64,000 nt of DNA from NCBI RefSeq assembly GCF_014698935.1, contig NZ_JACVMN010000004.1:1-64000 (forward strand), in the 5' to 3' direction. The number at the start of each line of letters is the position of its first letter. The first letter of the stretch is position 1. This document shows, piece by piece, positions 7,143 to 16,600 of this stretch. This stretch comes from Flagellimonas sp. S3867. Lineage in GTDB: Bacteria; Bacteroidota; Bacteroidia; Flavobacteriales; Flavobacteriaceae. Made by a program: the position numbers and the translations under genes. Under the pieces are notes generated by a model. The model ran no database searches. It had not been told where the DNA came from and was given only the letters and a program-made list of their open reading frames with translations.

Positions 7143-8783
7143 CTAATGGGTTTGAAAAGATTTGTCTATTTCATTCGGATACCTTTCGGCTTGTTTTTTC
7201 CACCAAGTATCAATATCGGTCTTTAGTTTTTCCTGAACTTCCGTATAGACGGTATCACCAAATACGTTTTGGGTTTCAAGAGGGTCCTTGTCAAAATCGT
7301 AAAGTTCATAAATTGCCTTATTGTCCGACATAGCTTTACGGATTATTTTCAAGGAGCCCGATCGTAACATACATAGGTTTTTTTCAGGATCTTCCCCAAT
7401 AATGGAATACACCTTGTTTTCCCATTCGAAAGCGGTCTTGTCTTCCTGAATTATCGGAAGGAGGCTTCTTGATTCCATTTCTGGAAGGTTTGCCCAATCT
7501 TTATCCCCTGCAATATCCAAAAGGGTACCGTAAACATCAATAGAATTCACCAATTCCGCATATGCCCCCTTCTTCCCATACCCAGCCACAGGTTTTATGA
7601 CCAATGGAATTTTCGCACTTACATCGTACATCTCACCTTTAAAAAAGGTGCCGTAGGCAGTATTAAAATCACCATGATCCGCTAAAAAAACTATCCAAGT
7701 GTTTTCCCATATGCCCTTCTCTTTTAACTGATCAAACATTTTTCCTAAATAGTGATCTATCATAGTAATTTGCCCATAATAGGCCGCGAGTACTTCTTTA
7801 TATTTGCGTTCATCCCACGAGGCGCGTAGCTTCTTTGATAATTTACCAAATGGGCTCATTTTAAATATGGGACTATTTTCCATTTCGCTATAAAATCTTG
7901 GTCCAAGCACCATATCATCTGGATCGTACATTTCATCCCAAGGCGAAGGAGCCAGATATGGTTGATGCGGACCAAAAAAAGAGGTAAACAAAAAAAATGG
8001 TTCTTCTGGATCACTACTTTCGATAAAGTTCATTGACTCTTGAGCCGTCCACGGAATATCATGTTGTTCTCTTGTTCTCCAACCACTTCCCATGATAAAT
8101 TTATATATACTGTCCGGATAATAGTTTTCATCCCTGTCAAAAATTTCTATGATATCCTTTTCAGTATGTTTAAAATGAGTTTCTTTTAACCATTTAACAT
8201 AGTCCGAATTTTTATCATCATTAGCGTAGACGGAGTAAGGTGCATCGTTGAGTGCCTTAAATTCAAATCCAAATTTATTGTCCGTAGGAACAAAGTGAAG
8301 CTTTCCGACCAGGCCGGTATTATATCCTTGCAATTTGAGTCGCTCTGTAAGGAGGTACTCATTAATACTGTTTGTGCCGGCCACCTTTTCTTTAAATGGC
8401 ACCCAATTGGTCACCATGCCGTTTCCGGGTGGGAATATTCCGGTTTTTACAGATGCTCTGGAAGGAGCACATACGGGAGACGGGCAATACGCATTTTTGA
8501 AGAGCATACCCTCCTGTAACAAAGCATCAATATTCGGGGTCTTGACAATCGTATCTCCCATGGAACCAAATCTGTCAAAGCGCATTTGATCTACCATTAC
8601 CATAATGATATTCGGTTTTATCTCGACATTTTCGCGCTGTTGAGCAGCTTCTTTACATGAAAAAAACAGCCCAAACGCAATTACGATCAACCCTAATTTT
8701 ATTTTGGTTGACAAATACCGTGACCCCAGGCTCGACAAAATATTCCAATTCTCTTTCTTTTGTTTTTGTAAGTTGTAGATCAT
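7143..8783 (-). CDS. Secreted lipoprotein sulfatase (S1 family)
   Basis: 546 residues. NIIMVMVDQMRFDRFG (metal-binding Asp) and CAPSRAS at C105 form the C-x-P-S-R signature in which Cys becomes formylglycine, the catalytic residue of type I sulfatases. Later VFLADHGDF gives the second metal-binding segment. A lipoprotein signal ends LFFSC with Cys43, preceded by an unusually long N-region, so a downstream start may be used. It would remove sulfate esters from polysaccharide in the periplasm or at the cell surface. It is isolated from the fucose locus sulfatase at 41 kb and lies within the cassette-like array, 23 bases from the previous gene. Confidence 0.9.
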   Translation of the reverse strand: MIYNLQKQKKENWNILSSLGSRYLSTKIKLGLIVIAFGLFFSCKEAAQQRENVEIKPNIIMVMVDQMRFDRFGSMGDTIVKTPNIDALLQEGMLFKNAYCPSPVCAPSRASVKTGIFPPGNGMVTNWVPFKEKVAGTNSINEYLLTERLKLQGYNTGLVGKLHFVPTDNKFGFEFKALNDAPYSVYANDDKNSDYVKWLKETHFKHTEKDIIEIFDRDENYYPDSIYKFIMGSGWRTREQHDIPWTAQESMNFIESSDPEEPFFLFTSFFGPHQPYLAPSPWDEMYDPDDMVLGPRFYSEMENSPIFKMSPFGKLSKKLRASWDERKYKEVLAAYYGQITMIDHYLGKMFDQLKEKGIWENTWIVFLADHGDFNTAYGTFFKGEMYDVSAKIPLVIKPVAGYGKKGAYAELVNSIDVYGTLLDIAGDKDWANLPEMESRSLLPIIQEDKTAFEWENKVYSIIGEDPEKNLCMLRSGSLKIIRKAMSDNKAIYELYDFDKDPLETQNVFGDTVYTEVQEKLKTDIDTWWKKQAERYPNEIDKSFQTH

Positions 8784-8790
8784 CCTTTAA

Positions 8791-8808
8791 ATCCTTTATT
8801 TGAACTTT
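8791..8808 (-). repeat. Junction repeat copy 7
   Basis: One-base variant (minus strand AAAGTTCAAATAAAGGAT). It overlaps the stop codon of the 98-residue gene and ends 7 bases before the sulfatase ATG. Confidence 0.75.
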
Positions 8809-9103
8809 ATTTGTAATAGTCGATGATTTTATTCGCTTCAATTTCCTCCCAGTTGGCCATATCCTTTTGAATCTTTTCCCTTAATAGTTGAAGGTCTTTA
8901 GTGTCGTCTTCTTTTTTATATGGACTATTTAGAGTTAACCTAGCTTTAAGAACATTCAGATGTGCAATTCTTACTTTTTCAACTGCATTCAAAATTTTTT
9001 CTTTAGAAAAGTCACCAACAATATATCGTTTCAGTTCTTTGATTTTCCGGTCAAGAATCTCAACTTTCTTTGTGGGTTCGTTGCGAGGAGGATATATTGG
9101 CAT
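8807..9103 (-). CDS. Small soluble protein, family unknown
   Basis: 98 residues, predicted mostly helical and charged: MPIYPPRNEPTKKVEILDRKIKELKRYIVGDFSKEKILNAVEKVRIAHLNVLKARLTLNSPYKKEDDTK and so on, ending IEANKIIDYYK. No signal peptide or membrane segment. The family is not recognised. Its stop codon lies inside junction repeat copy 7 and its start is 16 bases past copy 8. Confidence 0.55.
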   Translation of the reverse strand: MPIYPPRNEPTKKVEILDRKIKELKRYIVGDFSKEKILNAVEKVRIAHLNVLKARLTLNSPYKKEDDTKDLQLLREKIQKDMANWEEIEANKIIDYYK

Positions 9104-9118
9104 TTATAGTTTTTTTCA

Positions 9119-9136
9119 ATCGTTTATTTGAACTTT
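9119..9136 (-). repeat. Junction repeat copy 8
   Basis: Exact 18-bp word, three bases past the stop of the tail-anchored gene and 15 bases before the next ATG. Confidence 0.8.
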
Positions 9137-9139
9137 TAA

Positions 9140-9424
9140 TTATTTCAACAATACCAATGTAACAAGAAGAATGGCAAGTCCAAAAACAAATATTATTCCG
9201 AGCAGAATTCTTTCTTTTCTTCTATTTGCTTTCGCTTTTTCTTGTATCTGTTGCTTTAACTTTTTTAATTCTTTTTTAGATAAAATTGTGAAGCTTAATT
9301 TTTCAGTAATCTTTTCGGATGAGTAGATTCCTTCCCGATTATTTTCTTTGAATTTGGCTCTTTTCGAAGGACGTTGTTCTCGGTTCTGCTTAATCCGATT
9401 GTTCATGTCCTGTATGTTGCTCAT
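9140..9424 (-). CDS. Small tail-anchored membrane protein, family unknown
   Basis: 94 residues. The first 70 are highly basic and hydrophilic (IKQNREQRPSKRAKFKENN, then KKELKKLKQQIQEKAKANRRKERILL). A single C-terminal membrane helix follows (GIIFVFGLAILLVTLVLLK) to the last residue, so it should be inserted tail-first with the basic domain in the cytoplasm. The family is not recognised. Its ATG overlaps junction repeat copy 9. Confidence 0.6.
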   Translation of the reverse strand: MSNIQDMNNRIKQNREQRPSKRAKFKENNREGIYSSEKITEKLSFTILSKKELKKLKQQIQEKAKANRRKERILLGIIFVFGLAILLVTLVLLK

Positions 9425-9440
9425 CGTTTATTTGAACTTT
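9423..9440 (-). repeat. Junction repeat copy 9
   Basis: Exact 18-bp word overlapping the ATG of the tail-anchored gene. Upstream on the minus strand comes ACCGTTAC and a TTGTACACAA near-palindrome (about 9,441-9,470), which resembles the end of an attC site but without a long perfect stem. Confidence 0.75.
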
Positions 9441-9550
9441 TGTAACGGTTTGTGTACAATTAGTTACGGTGTAAATTCAGCGGGGGTTTCCCGATGAAGT
9501 AAAGTTACTTAATTCCACATGGTATTAGAAGTTGGCCATCATTGAGATTG

Positions 9551-10285
9551 TTATCCAATTGCATAAGTATAAGCTAACCACGGTTGAACTAAAGCTATTA
9601 CCAATATATGAGATACCACTACGGGCATTAATTTATATTCACTTTGTTGAAAAGCAAAAGCCCAAGCGGCTCCTAGACCAAACGTACCTGCCATAGGAAT
9701 CAGGGAAGCGGTTATCATGGTAATTAAATCTTGGCCTGGAGCTGCAGCATAGGATATGTGAATTGAGGCAAATAGTAATCCCGAAACAATAATTTGTCCT
9801 GTTTGGGAAACTCCAGATCTGGCCAATCTAAGGATTATATATCCACGAAATATGATTTCCTGTGTAATACCATCAAAAGAGGGAATTATAGACATGGATA
9901 TACCAAAGATGCTAGTATCAAAAAGCTTGTCAAATTCTTTTATCCATCCTAAATAAAGAACAATCACTTCAATAAAGAGAATGATTAACGCAATCCTCCA
10001 ACCTCTGGTTGTAGCAGGCTGGAACAGTGTAGAGATCGACTTACGAACATCAGTAAAATATGGTATTGAAACCAATACAATGACTAAGATAATTTGGGTG
10101 ATAGCACCTGTTGTAAAGCCGCCCGCTACATTTGATTCAATTTCAGAGAATCCGTTGAACCATTTTGTTGCTCCGAAAATATCCTTTGCAACTGCGATGT
10201 TCGAAAGAGTTATATAAACAGCACCAACCAGAATAGTTTCAAAAAACGCGATCTTTTTTGTTGTTGTTTGGTGTCTCACAATCAT
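9551..10285 (-). CDS. CPBP-type intramembrane protease (Abi/CaaX-like), altered first motif
   Basis: 244 residues with about seven hydrophobic segments. The CPBP/Abi signature is present: motif 1 at 142-147 reads QEIIFR where family members normally have EExxxR, motif 2 is FASIHIS with His176, and motif 3 has His225 in VVVSHILV. Family members are membrane-embedded glutamyl proteases that process prenylated or peptide substrates and can serve in bacteriocin immunity. Loss of the first Glu (Gln142) may reduce or abolish activity, though the second Glu (143) is kept. It lies alone between two gaps that carry cassette joints. Confidence 0.8.
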   Translation of the reverse strand: MIVRHQTTTKKIAFFETILVGAVYITLSNIAVAKDIFGATKWFNGFSEIESNVAGGFTTGAITQIILVIVLVSIPYFTDVRKSISTLFQPATTRGWRIALIILFIEVIVLYLGWIKEFDKLFDTSIFGISMSIIPSFDGITQEIIFRGYIILRLARSGVSQTGQIIVSGLLFASIHISYAAAPGQDLITMITASLIPMAGTFGLGAAWAFAFQQSEYKLMPVVVSHILVIALVQPWLAYTYAIG

Positions 10286-10348
10286 TAGTCTTGAGTGTAT
10301 ATTATTGCCATTCGTTAAGGACTATGATTGATTACGTAAGCCATTAAG

Positions 10349-10366
10349 ATCCTTTATTTGAACTTT
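10349..10366 (-). repeat. Junction repeat copy 10
   Basis: One-base variant (minus strand AAAGTTCAAATAAAGGAT), 64 bases before the CPBP gene start. Confidence 0.75.
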
Positions 10367-10415
10367 CAACGTTCCATATAAACGGTCGTTTTAATGCCGT
10401 TTATATATTGTTAGC
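10367..10415 (-). repeat. attC-like hairpin beside junction repeat 10
   Basis: Perfect 10-bp inverted repeat ATATAAACGG (10,376-10,385) and CCGTTTATAT (10,397-10,406) with an 11-base spacer. On the minus strand it is bracketed by AGCTAACAA and GAACGTTGAAAG, six of seven positions of the attC R'' (RYYYAAC) and R' (GTTRRRY) boxes. This is the best attC candidate in the window. Confidence 0.55.
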
Positions 10416-10929
10416 TACTGGTTTCTTTATTAAATCTTGTCAGTGAATTCCAATAAACTCCCATTTGCCCTCTTTGTTCCATTTTCATTCTGTCTATTTC
10501 GTTAGGCAGTTCATTTTTTGATTTACTTTTTAATCTGTTTTGAAAGTTTTTGAAATCAGTAAACCTTTCAAATACGTAATCCCAACCCGAGTAGTAATCT
10601 AACATCCAATCAAGTTCATAATCAGTAATATCTCTTTTAAGTCTTCTATCTAGAACCTTGATTATTCTTTCTTCAGATTCCTCATGAAGGTCTGTAATTC
10701 CGGTTAACCAAGTTGGCTCGGCTATTGAATACCATGTAAGAAACAATCCTCTCTTCAGTGCTTCTAAGTCACTTTTTGCTAATCTTGAGTATTCCTGATG
10801 GATTTCTCGATACTCTTTAGATATTCCGAAATAGACAACTTTATCAGACTTTTCTTCAATAGTTCCCTCAAGCTCTATCACACTAGAATAAAGGTGCTGT
10901 TCTTTTATGGCAAGTTCATCTATGTTCAT
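10411..10929 (-). CDS. Cytosolic protein of unknown function
   Basis: 172 residues, helical and charged, no signal or membrane segment. Visible pieces are KEYREIHQEYSRLAKSDLEALKRGLFLTWYSIAEPTWLTGI, LHEESEERIIKVLDRRLKRDITDYELDWMLDYYSGWDYVFERF and MEQRGQMGVYWNS. The Trp/Tyr-rich LDWMLDYYSGWDYVFERF segment is the most distinctive, but I cannot name a family. The start is preceded on the minus strand by CGTTAGCTACAAGTAAACAAAA, similar in layout to the other cassette leaders but without the 18-bp word. Confidence 0.6.
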   Translation of the reverse strand: MNIDELAIKEQHLYSSVIELEGTIEEKSDKVVYFGISKEYREIHQEYSRLAKSDLEALKRGLFLTWYSIAEPTWLTGITDLHEESEERIIKVLDRRLKRDITDYELDWMLDYYSGWDYVFERFTDFKNFQNRLKSKSKNELPNEIDRMKMEQRGQMGVYWNSLTRFNKETSS

Positions 10930-10947
10930 TTTTGTTTACTTGTAGCT

Positions 10948-11234
10948 AACGACCCGCTAAACGTAGTTCCGGGATTTTTGTGGAAATATAGCAAAATCGT
11001 TCGACTGTCATGTGCGAAGGTGTCCTTGGTGTGGGGTGTATCGCACTTGACGGGCTGTCAAGGAGGCCGCCTGTCGGCCGTATCTTGTCGATTTTGCGGT
11101 ATTGGGAACAAAAATATCGGGGCCAAATTACTTTTAGCCCCTGTTGGTGCACCACGAGGTTTGGATTGTTTGCCCCGTGCTTGGTTTTCCCTTGATGGGC
11201 AGCTAAGGGCTGTAATTTGGTTTAGCGGGTCGTT
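10948..11234. repeat. 287-bp element bounded by perfect 15-bp inverted repeats
   Basis: AACGACCCGCTAAAC at 10,948-10,962 and its exact reverse complement GTTTAGCGGGTCGTT at 11,220-11,234. The interior is GC-richer than the surroundings and non-coding. The arms begin and end with AAC/GTT as in attC R boxes, so this may be an attC-like site with a long interior, or a small non-autonomous mobile element. No target duplication is evident. Confidence 0.6.
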
Positions 11235-11270
11235 GGAGGACATTTCTTTTGGGGCGGGAGTGCATGGCAC

Positions 11271-11311
11271 GTAGCAACAAAAGTCAGCTTTAGCTGAATG
11301 TGCTCCAACAG
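11271..11311. repeat. Second attC-like hairpin
   Basis: A TCAGCT-TT-AGCTGA hairpin is flanked by outer partly complementary arms (GTAGCAAC on the left, GTGCTCCAAC on the right). The architecture of nested imperfect arms ending in AAC/GTT again recalls attC. Confidence 0.35.
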
Positions 11312-11682
11312 TAGGGCTATGCCCAAGTTTTGTGATTTTTCATTCCGTTTAGCTTCCATTATTTATTGAGCTTTTAAAAATGTAACGAGCAACTTCAAAT
11401 CAAATTGAATACTGAAATTACAGAAATAATTCATCCGATTATAATTACATGAATGGTAACAATATAAAGTTTGCCATGTTCATTATCTATTGATCCTAAA
11501 TTGTCATTCCCAAAAATAATTAATGGTAAATTAAGGTCAATTTAACTGAATAAAAGGCCTTATATTTATTGTATTAATTGCCCATACTTCTTTACAAAAA
11601 GTTTTTGATCTTAACCACTACTTGTGTTTTTTGATATTAGTTTCCAATTAAAAGAATCGGATTCTTTACTTATTAATAAACC

Positions 11683-13605
11683 ATGCGAGTAGATTTTTTA
11701 GCCACAACGACACATTTTATAGATCATTTAGCTCCAATATTTAAGGAGTTTCCGCTTTCAATGCGCGGAATCTTCTTTACAACCAGGGCCTTGCGTGACT
11801 ATGGTACAAAAAAGGGAATGCATGTGCGTACCTATGGAAAAGAGGGTTTTTTGCTGAAAGTGCTCCGTGAGAGAAATAGTGTAATCGTTGTGGCTGGCTA
11901 CAACGATTTATGCCTGAGCAGTTTTGCAGGCAGACCCCAAGTTTTTCTGGAACATGGCGTAGGTTTTAGATTTACTGGAGATTTCCCCTATTACCCGGGA
12001 AGTACGGTTTCTCGGGAGCATGTCGTTTTGTTTCTGTCTCCGTCTCAACGCAGTGCAAACATTCAGAAAGAAGCCTGTCCGTGGTCAGAGGCTGTTGCAA
12101 TAGGTTGTCCAAAAATGGATGAATGGCATAAATTAATGGAGCTGGGCTGGAACAAAAAGAAAGCCAATCCGCCTACCGTGGCAGTTAGTTTTCATTTTGA
12201 TTCAGGTCCCGTACAGGAAATGCGCTCTGCATTGCCTTTTTATCGCAACATATTATCTGAGCTTTCTTCTCATTTTAATGTCATAGGTCATGGACATCCT
12301 AGATGGGCAAGTTCCCTTGCCCAAGTCTTTGACCAAATTGGAATTCCTTTTGAGTATTCATTCGAGAGAATTCTGGAACAAGCTGATGTCTATGTTTGCG
12401 ACGCTTCGTCGACTATATATGAATTTGCTTCGACTAACCGTCCCGTAGTACTACTCAATGCACCCTGGTATCGCAAAACTCCTTTGCATGAAGGTCATGC
12501 TCGGTTCTGGGAGCAAGCTAATGTCGGCCTGCAATGCGACTCACCAAATGATCTGATTGAGACGATTTACAGTGCCCTTGAGGACAGTCCCGAAACAAGG
12601 TACAAGAGAAATAAAGCCATTCAGGAAGTGTATAAAGCCACAGATGGCGGAGCTTCGCAGCGGGCCATAGATGCCATACAGCAAATAGACTTAAAAAAGT
12701 CTTTAATCTCACTTACGGAGAGAAAAAAGAAGTCTATTCCCCGGGTTCGGCCAGTTGATATTGTAACAGAAGCTATGTTATCTAAATCCTGGAATTCGAA
12801 ATTCGGAATCGTCATTACAAATCGCAATCGTACCGAGAATCTGGAACATTGCCTTCAATCTATTGCGGCCCAATCAATTAATCCGAAATGGGTAGCCATA
12901 GCCAATCTCGGGAGTGATACCTGGTCCAGTTGTTCTATGGCCTGGACGGCCCGAAGATTTGGCGTCTCCTACCTAGATATTGATTATCATGGGCCCTGGA
13001 ATAAGGGGCTTGCATTCAATACAGCCGTCAGGAATATGCCCGAAGCTGAATATATAATTCAATTGGATGTAGATATGATTTTAGCACCAGACCTACTCCT
13101 GCACACATGCTCGGTACTTGAGACTCATGAGGCGGTTACCTATTTTCCAAGGTTTGTGTCCAAAAACGCCGTGCACCCCAGGTACGAAGGAAGCTGGCAT
13201 AATTTTAATGAACTTGTTAGACAATCAAGATCGGCAAGAAACATGTGGGCGGTAGGCGGCTATGTTGCCTTACCCTATTCGTGGTTAGTGGAGAATAAAG
13301 GGATAGACGAAAGTTTTGTAGGCTGGGGCTTTGAAGATACCGACCTATGGTGGAGAGCAACAACCACTTTGAGCGGACATGTAGAGGCGAATGGAGCAAG
13401 GCTGATACATCGATCACATGAGATCCAGGCAGATAAAAAAACATTCCTAAGTAAAAACAAAAATAGGTCCTATGGAAGATTTCTTGGCGATAAAATTTCA
13501 ATTAACCCGAATGGATGGGGTAATGCCCCGGTGAAGACATCAATAATTCGGGAAGGGATAATTTCAGATAAAAAAAATACAGCAGCAACAGAAAAATATG
13601 CCTAA
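11683..13605 (+). CDS. Two-domain glycosyltransferase: CDP-glycerol-transferase-like plus GT-A
   Basis: 640 residues, no signal peptide. Residues 1-340 resemble the GT-B fold of CDP-glycerol glycerophosphotransferases: FLEHGVGFRF near 90-100, an IGHGHPRWASS segment, and VYVCDASSTIYEFASTNRPVVLLNAPWYR around D240. Residues 386-640 are a GT-A domain: FGIVITNRNRTENLEHCLQSI start, DVD at 462-464 (metal/sugar-nucleotide binding), and GWGFEDTDLWWRA at 547-559, the acceptor/catalytic signature shared with galactosyltransferase and chondroitin-synthase C-terminal domains. It likely builds a surface or protein-linked glycan with alternating phosphoglycerol-like and sugar units. The giant Fic gene starts 70 bases downstream, suggesting co-transcription. 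Confidence 0.8.
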   Translation: MRVDFLATTTHFIDHLAPIFKEFPLSMRGIFFTTRALRDYGTKKGMHVRTYGKEGFLLKVLRERNSVIVVAGYNDLCLSSFAGRPQVFLEHGVGFRFTGDFPYYPGSTVSREHVVLFLSPSQRSANIQKEACPWSEAVAIGCPKMDEWHKLMELGWNKKKANPPTVAVSFHFDSGPVQEMRSALPFYRNILSELSSHFNVIGHGHPRWASSLAQVFDQIGIPFEYSFERILEQADVYVCDASSTIYEFASTNRPVVLLNAPWYRKTPLHEGHARFWEQANVGLQCDSPNDLIETIYSALEDSPETRYKRNKAIQEVYKATDGGASQRAIDAIQQIDLKKSLISLTERKKKSIPRVRPVDIVTEAMLSKSWNSKFGIVITNRNRTENLEHCLQSIAAQSINPKWVAIANLGSDTWSSCSMAWTARRFGVSYLDIDYHGPWNKGLAFNTAVRNMPEAEYIIQLDVDMILAPDLLLHTCSVLETHEAVTYFPRFVSKNAVHPRYEGSWHNFNELVRQSRSARNMWAVGGYVALPYSWLVENKGIDESFVGWGFEDTDLWWRATTTLSGHVEANGARLIHRSHEIQADKKTFLSKNKNRSYGRFLGDKISINPNGWGNAPVKTSIIREGIISDKKNTAATEKYA

Positions 13606-13675
13606 AGTAACGTAGGTCAGGTTCAAAATTGGGTTACGAATTCCTATACATTGTAATCCTGCAATACCTTTTGAG

Positions 13676-16600
13676 ATGAAACTAAAGTCCAATTCCAAGT
13701 TTACACAAATTCCGAAGCCACTGACTCCTGCTTCTCAAATGAAGTATAAAAGTTATGGAATTAAAGGCCTTTTAAATCAAATTGGCAGACAACAGTTGCT
13801 AGTTGAAAAAAATCTCACAAAACCATCTAAATGGGAAGGCGATTTACGCTCAAATTCGCACCATGAGCCATTGGAACGCCAAAAAGTGATTACCACCTTT
13901 AATGAACTTCCTGATCTGATAAGTGAGAAGAAAAATTTCGAGCTAGACAAGCGCTTTTTTTTAGAGATTCATCAGAAAGGCATTGGGTCAGGTGAATTCA
14001 GAAAAGTTGCAATACGAGTGGGCAAGCACCGATGCTTTCCTGAAGCAGAAGAAGTGGAAGCTCTGGTTGAAGATGCCATCCGTGAGTCTCAGAAAAGTAA
14101 GGCACATCCGGTTGTCATTGCTTCCCGGTTATTAAGAGAACTATTACTGATTCATCCTTTTACTCAAGGAAATGGGCGTTCGGCTCGGCTCCTTGCAAGT
14201 GCATACCTAATGAAATTAGGATTTCGAAGCACTTTATTTACCTGCTTTGAGCAGCACTACAACCATTCTATTGTTCCTTATTTTAAAAGATTCAATTGTA
14301 CCGCTCTTCCTGAGGACAGACAAAAATGGTTATTACATTCGCTATTGGCGATACTCTACAGAACGCATCACCTCTATTGGTTTCGACAAAGGCTGGAGGT
14401 GTTTGCAGAAGCCCTGAGTTCCAAAGGGGTTTCTAAACCTTCCCTGGAGAAGCGCCTTATTGGGTTTGACCTTCAGGACAAGCCAGGCAGTCCGGTTACA
14501 AATGGCATTGGAAACCTCCGTCAGCTAGTGAATACCACTGAGCTAAAAGACCTGAAGGCCCTTCACTATCAGTTAAAAAGAATAGGAAAAGAAGAAGAGA
14601 AAGAACCAAATCACAAAACTGATTTTTGGAATTATGAGCGAGAGGTTGAAAATTTCCTGGAGCAACATATTGAAGAGCATTCAGAAACCGATGAAGAGCT
14701 AGAAGAAGGGTTTGGAATCCCCTTAGACCAAAGACCTCAGGAAAATTGGCCAAGGGAAACGAATGTGGAGACGGATGATTCCCAAGTGGAGACAGATGAT
14801 TCCCAGGTGGAAACAGAGGGTACCGATATCGATTCGGAAACGGAGAGCGATACAGATACCGAAACCGATACAGATACCGAAACCGATACAGATACGGATA
14901 CCTGCACAAACTCAGAGACCTGCACGAACTCAGAGACCTGCACAGACTCAGAGACCTGCACAGACTCGGATACTAATACAGACACAGATACGGAAACAGA
15001 ACATTGTAAGGTGACACTAGATGGGCCTCCAGAGCTCTGTGCATGCCCGGTCAATCCTTCAAGTGAAGTGGACGATGATGATGATAATAATGCCGACGAC
15101 AATGGCGTGGTGCCTGCAGAAGACTGTACACGTACATATACGGCCAATGGTAACGGCCCGGGCACCTATATCTTCAACGTTATTGGTAGTCAATTAGACA
15201 TTGTAAGTATTGTCAATAATAAACTTACGGTACGAGGTGTTGAGTTAGGCTGGGGAATCATCAAGGTAAAATTTACACATCAGAACGGAAAGACCTGTGA
15301 TGATCAAATGCGAGTGTTAGTAAAAGGGGTAGTACTAAGAGCAGAAAATCAGGAGACTGGCTTGTCGTTGCGACCCAAGTTCGAGGAACCGATTGCAGTT
15401 TGGCAACACCATCCTATTTTCGCTATTGACACTCCAAGCCTTCAGCATCAAGCTGCTGAAGGAAATGTTGTTCAGCTCACCGCTACTGCGAATGGGACCA
15501 ATGTAATAGACAAGTTATGCGACTATTCATTGAAAATAACAGGGAGGGTCCTCGACCCCACCAATAAACTTAACGATCAATCGCAACCCGAGGCCCATGT
15601 GAGTACTGATAATTCTTCAGCTACCCTGGATGTTACTGAAGACATGAAATTCGAACTGAGCTTGGTTCTTAGAGGAACGGGTAACCACCTTATAGAGTGC
15701 TCGGTCGTCAATGGAATTGGTTATCTGGGAAGTATTCGCATCCGAGCACAAATTTTTACGGGTCAAAGATCCAAACAAGCCGCCAATCAATTACGTACTG
15801 CAGCGACCTCGTATCACACATCACGTCAACAAAGTCAGCAAAATTTTGCTGCCCTAAGAGACATTGCCATCAGTGGGCAGGACAATAGGGAGAAAGCACT
15901 TGTAGAAGCGCAAGAAAATTATTCCAAGACCTTATCGGAAGCCTACGCCAAACCGGAAAACTGGTTGGCTCCTGAAATGGCAGCTGAAGGGCGAATCGAA
16001 GTAGATCAGGTCGGAGGTTTGAAAGCTGCGCAGGGTATCCTGTACAAAATTATAGGTGTCGGTTATGGAGCAGATGAGGCAATCGTGGGTGACTCATGCC
16101 CTCCGCACAATCCTGGAAATGGAAGAAGCGAAGAAATTCCTATGATTCAGGTTGCCGGTACTAATATCGTCTACCAATCAGATCCAAGACATCGAATCGC
16201 CTTTGTCAAACTGGGGCCCTATAGTGCAGGGATGGCCCCACCATATTTTAAGAATGACGAAATAGTACCCATATTGGTTCAGGGTCCGGATAAGAAGGTC
16301 GGTGTTACTTTTGACAATTGCACAGGTTGTGGAAGAACCTACGGTTTGGAAATAGACGAGGTTGAAAGTGCTCGAATAGGTGCTATTGCCTACCAATATG
16401 GAGAAGGAATAGAGTCTTCAAAATTGGCGCTTCTCGCGAAACCTATCCCGAAAAAAATAAACGGAATCCTTCCTGAAATTCATTGGCAAATCCATACGGC
16501 TCCACCAGGAAGTCAGATGGGACTGGAAGGGGGTACGGACGGAGCGGTTACTTTTGAGAGCGGTTACATCGGAAACTATCTGTTGAAACCCTACTGTACC

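Larger units (their letters stand above)
10930..11682. other. Long gene-free stretch with inverted-repeat element
   Basis: About 750 bases with no supported gene. The left half is a GC-richer element bounded by 15-bp inverted repeats (see next entry). Around 11,271-11,311 lies a second hairpin (TCAGCT TT AGCTGA) and near 11,358 a degenerate relative of the junction repeat. From about 11,380 to 11,682 it is AT-rich spacer that presumably holds the promoter of the glycosyltransferase gene. Frames of 45-158 codons in the GC-richer part cross the repeats and look spurious. Confidence 0.6.

Noticed and set aside
10946..11274. Several 60-158 codon frames on both strands
   Set aside because: They overlap each other and the inverted-repeat element; the higher GC content of the element reduces stop codons and creates chance frames.
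11222..11359. 45-codon minus-strand frame after a degenerate junction word
   Set aside because: It crosses a hairpin and ends inside the inverted-repeat arm; no recognisable protein features.
14496..15165. Antisense and alternate-frame ORFs over the Thr/Asp linker
   Set aside because: They are open only because the tandem repeats contain no stops in those frames; they are Ser/Val or Arg/Ile monotone.
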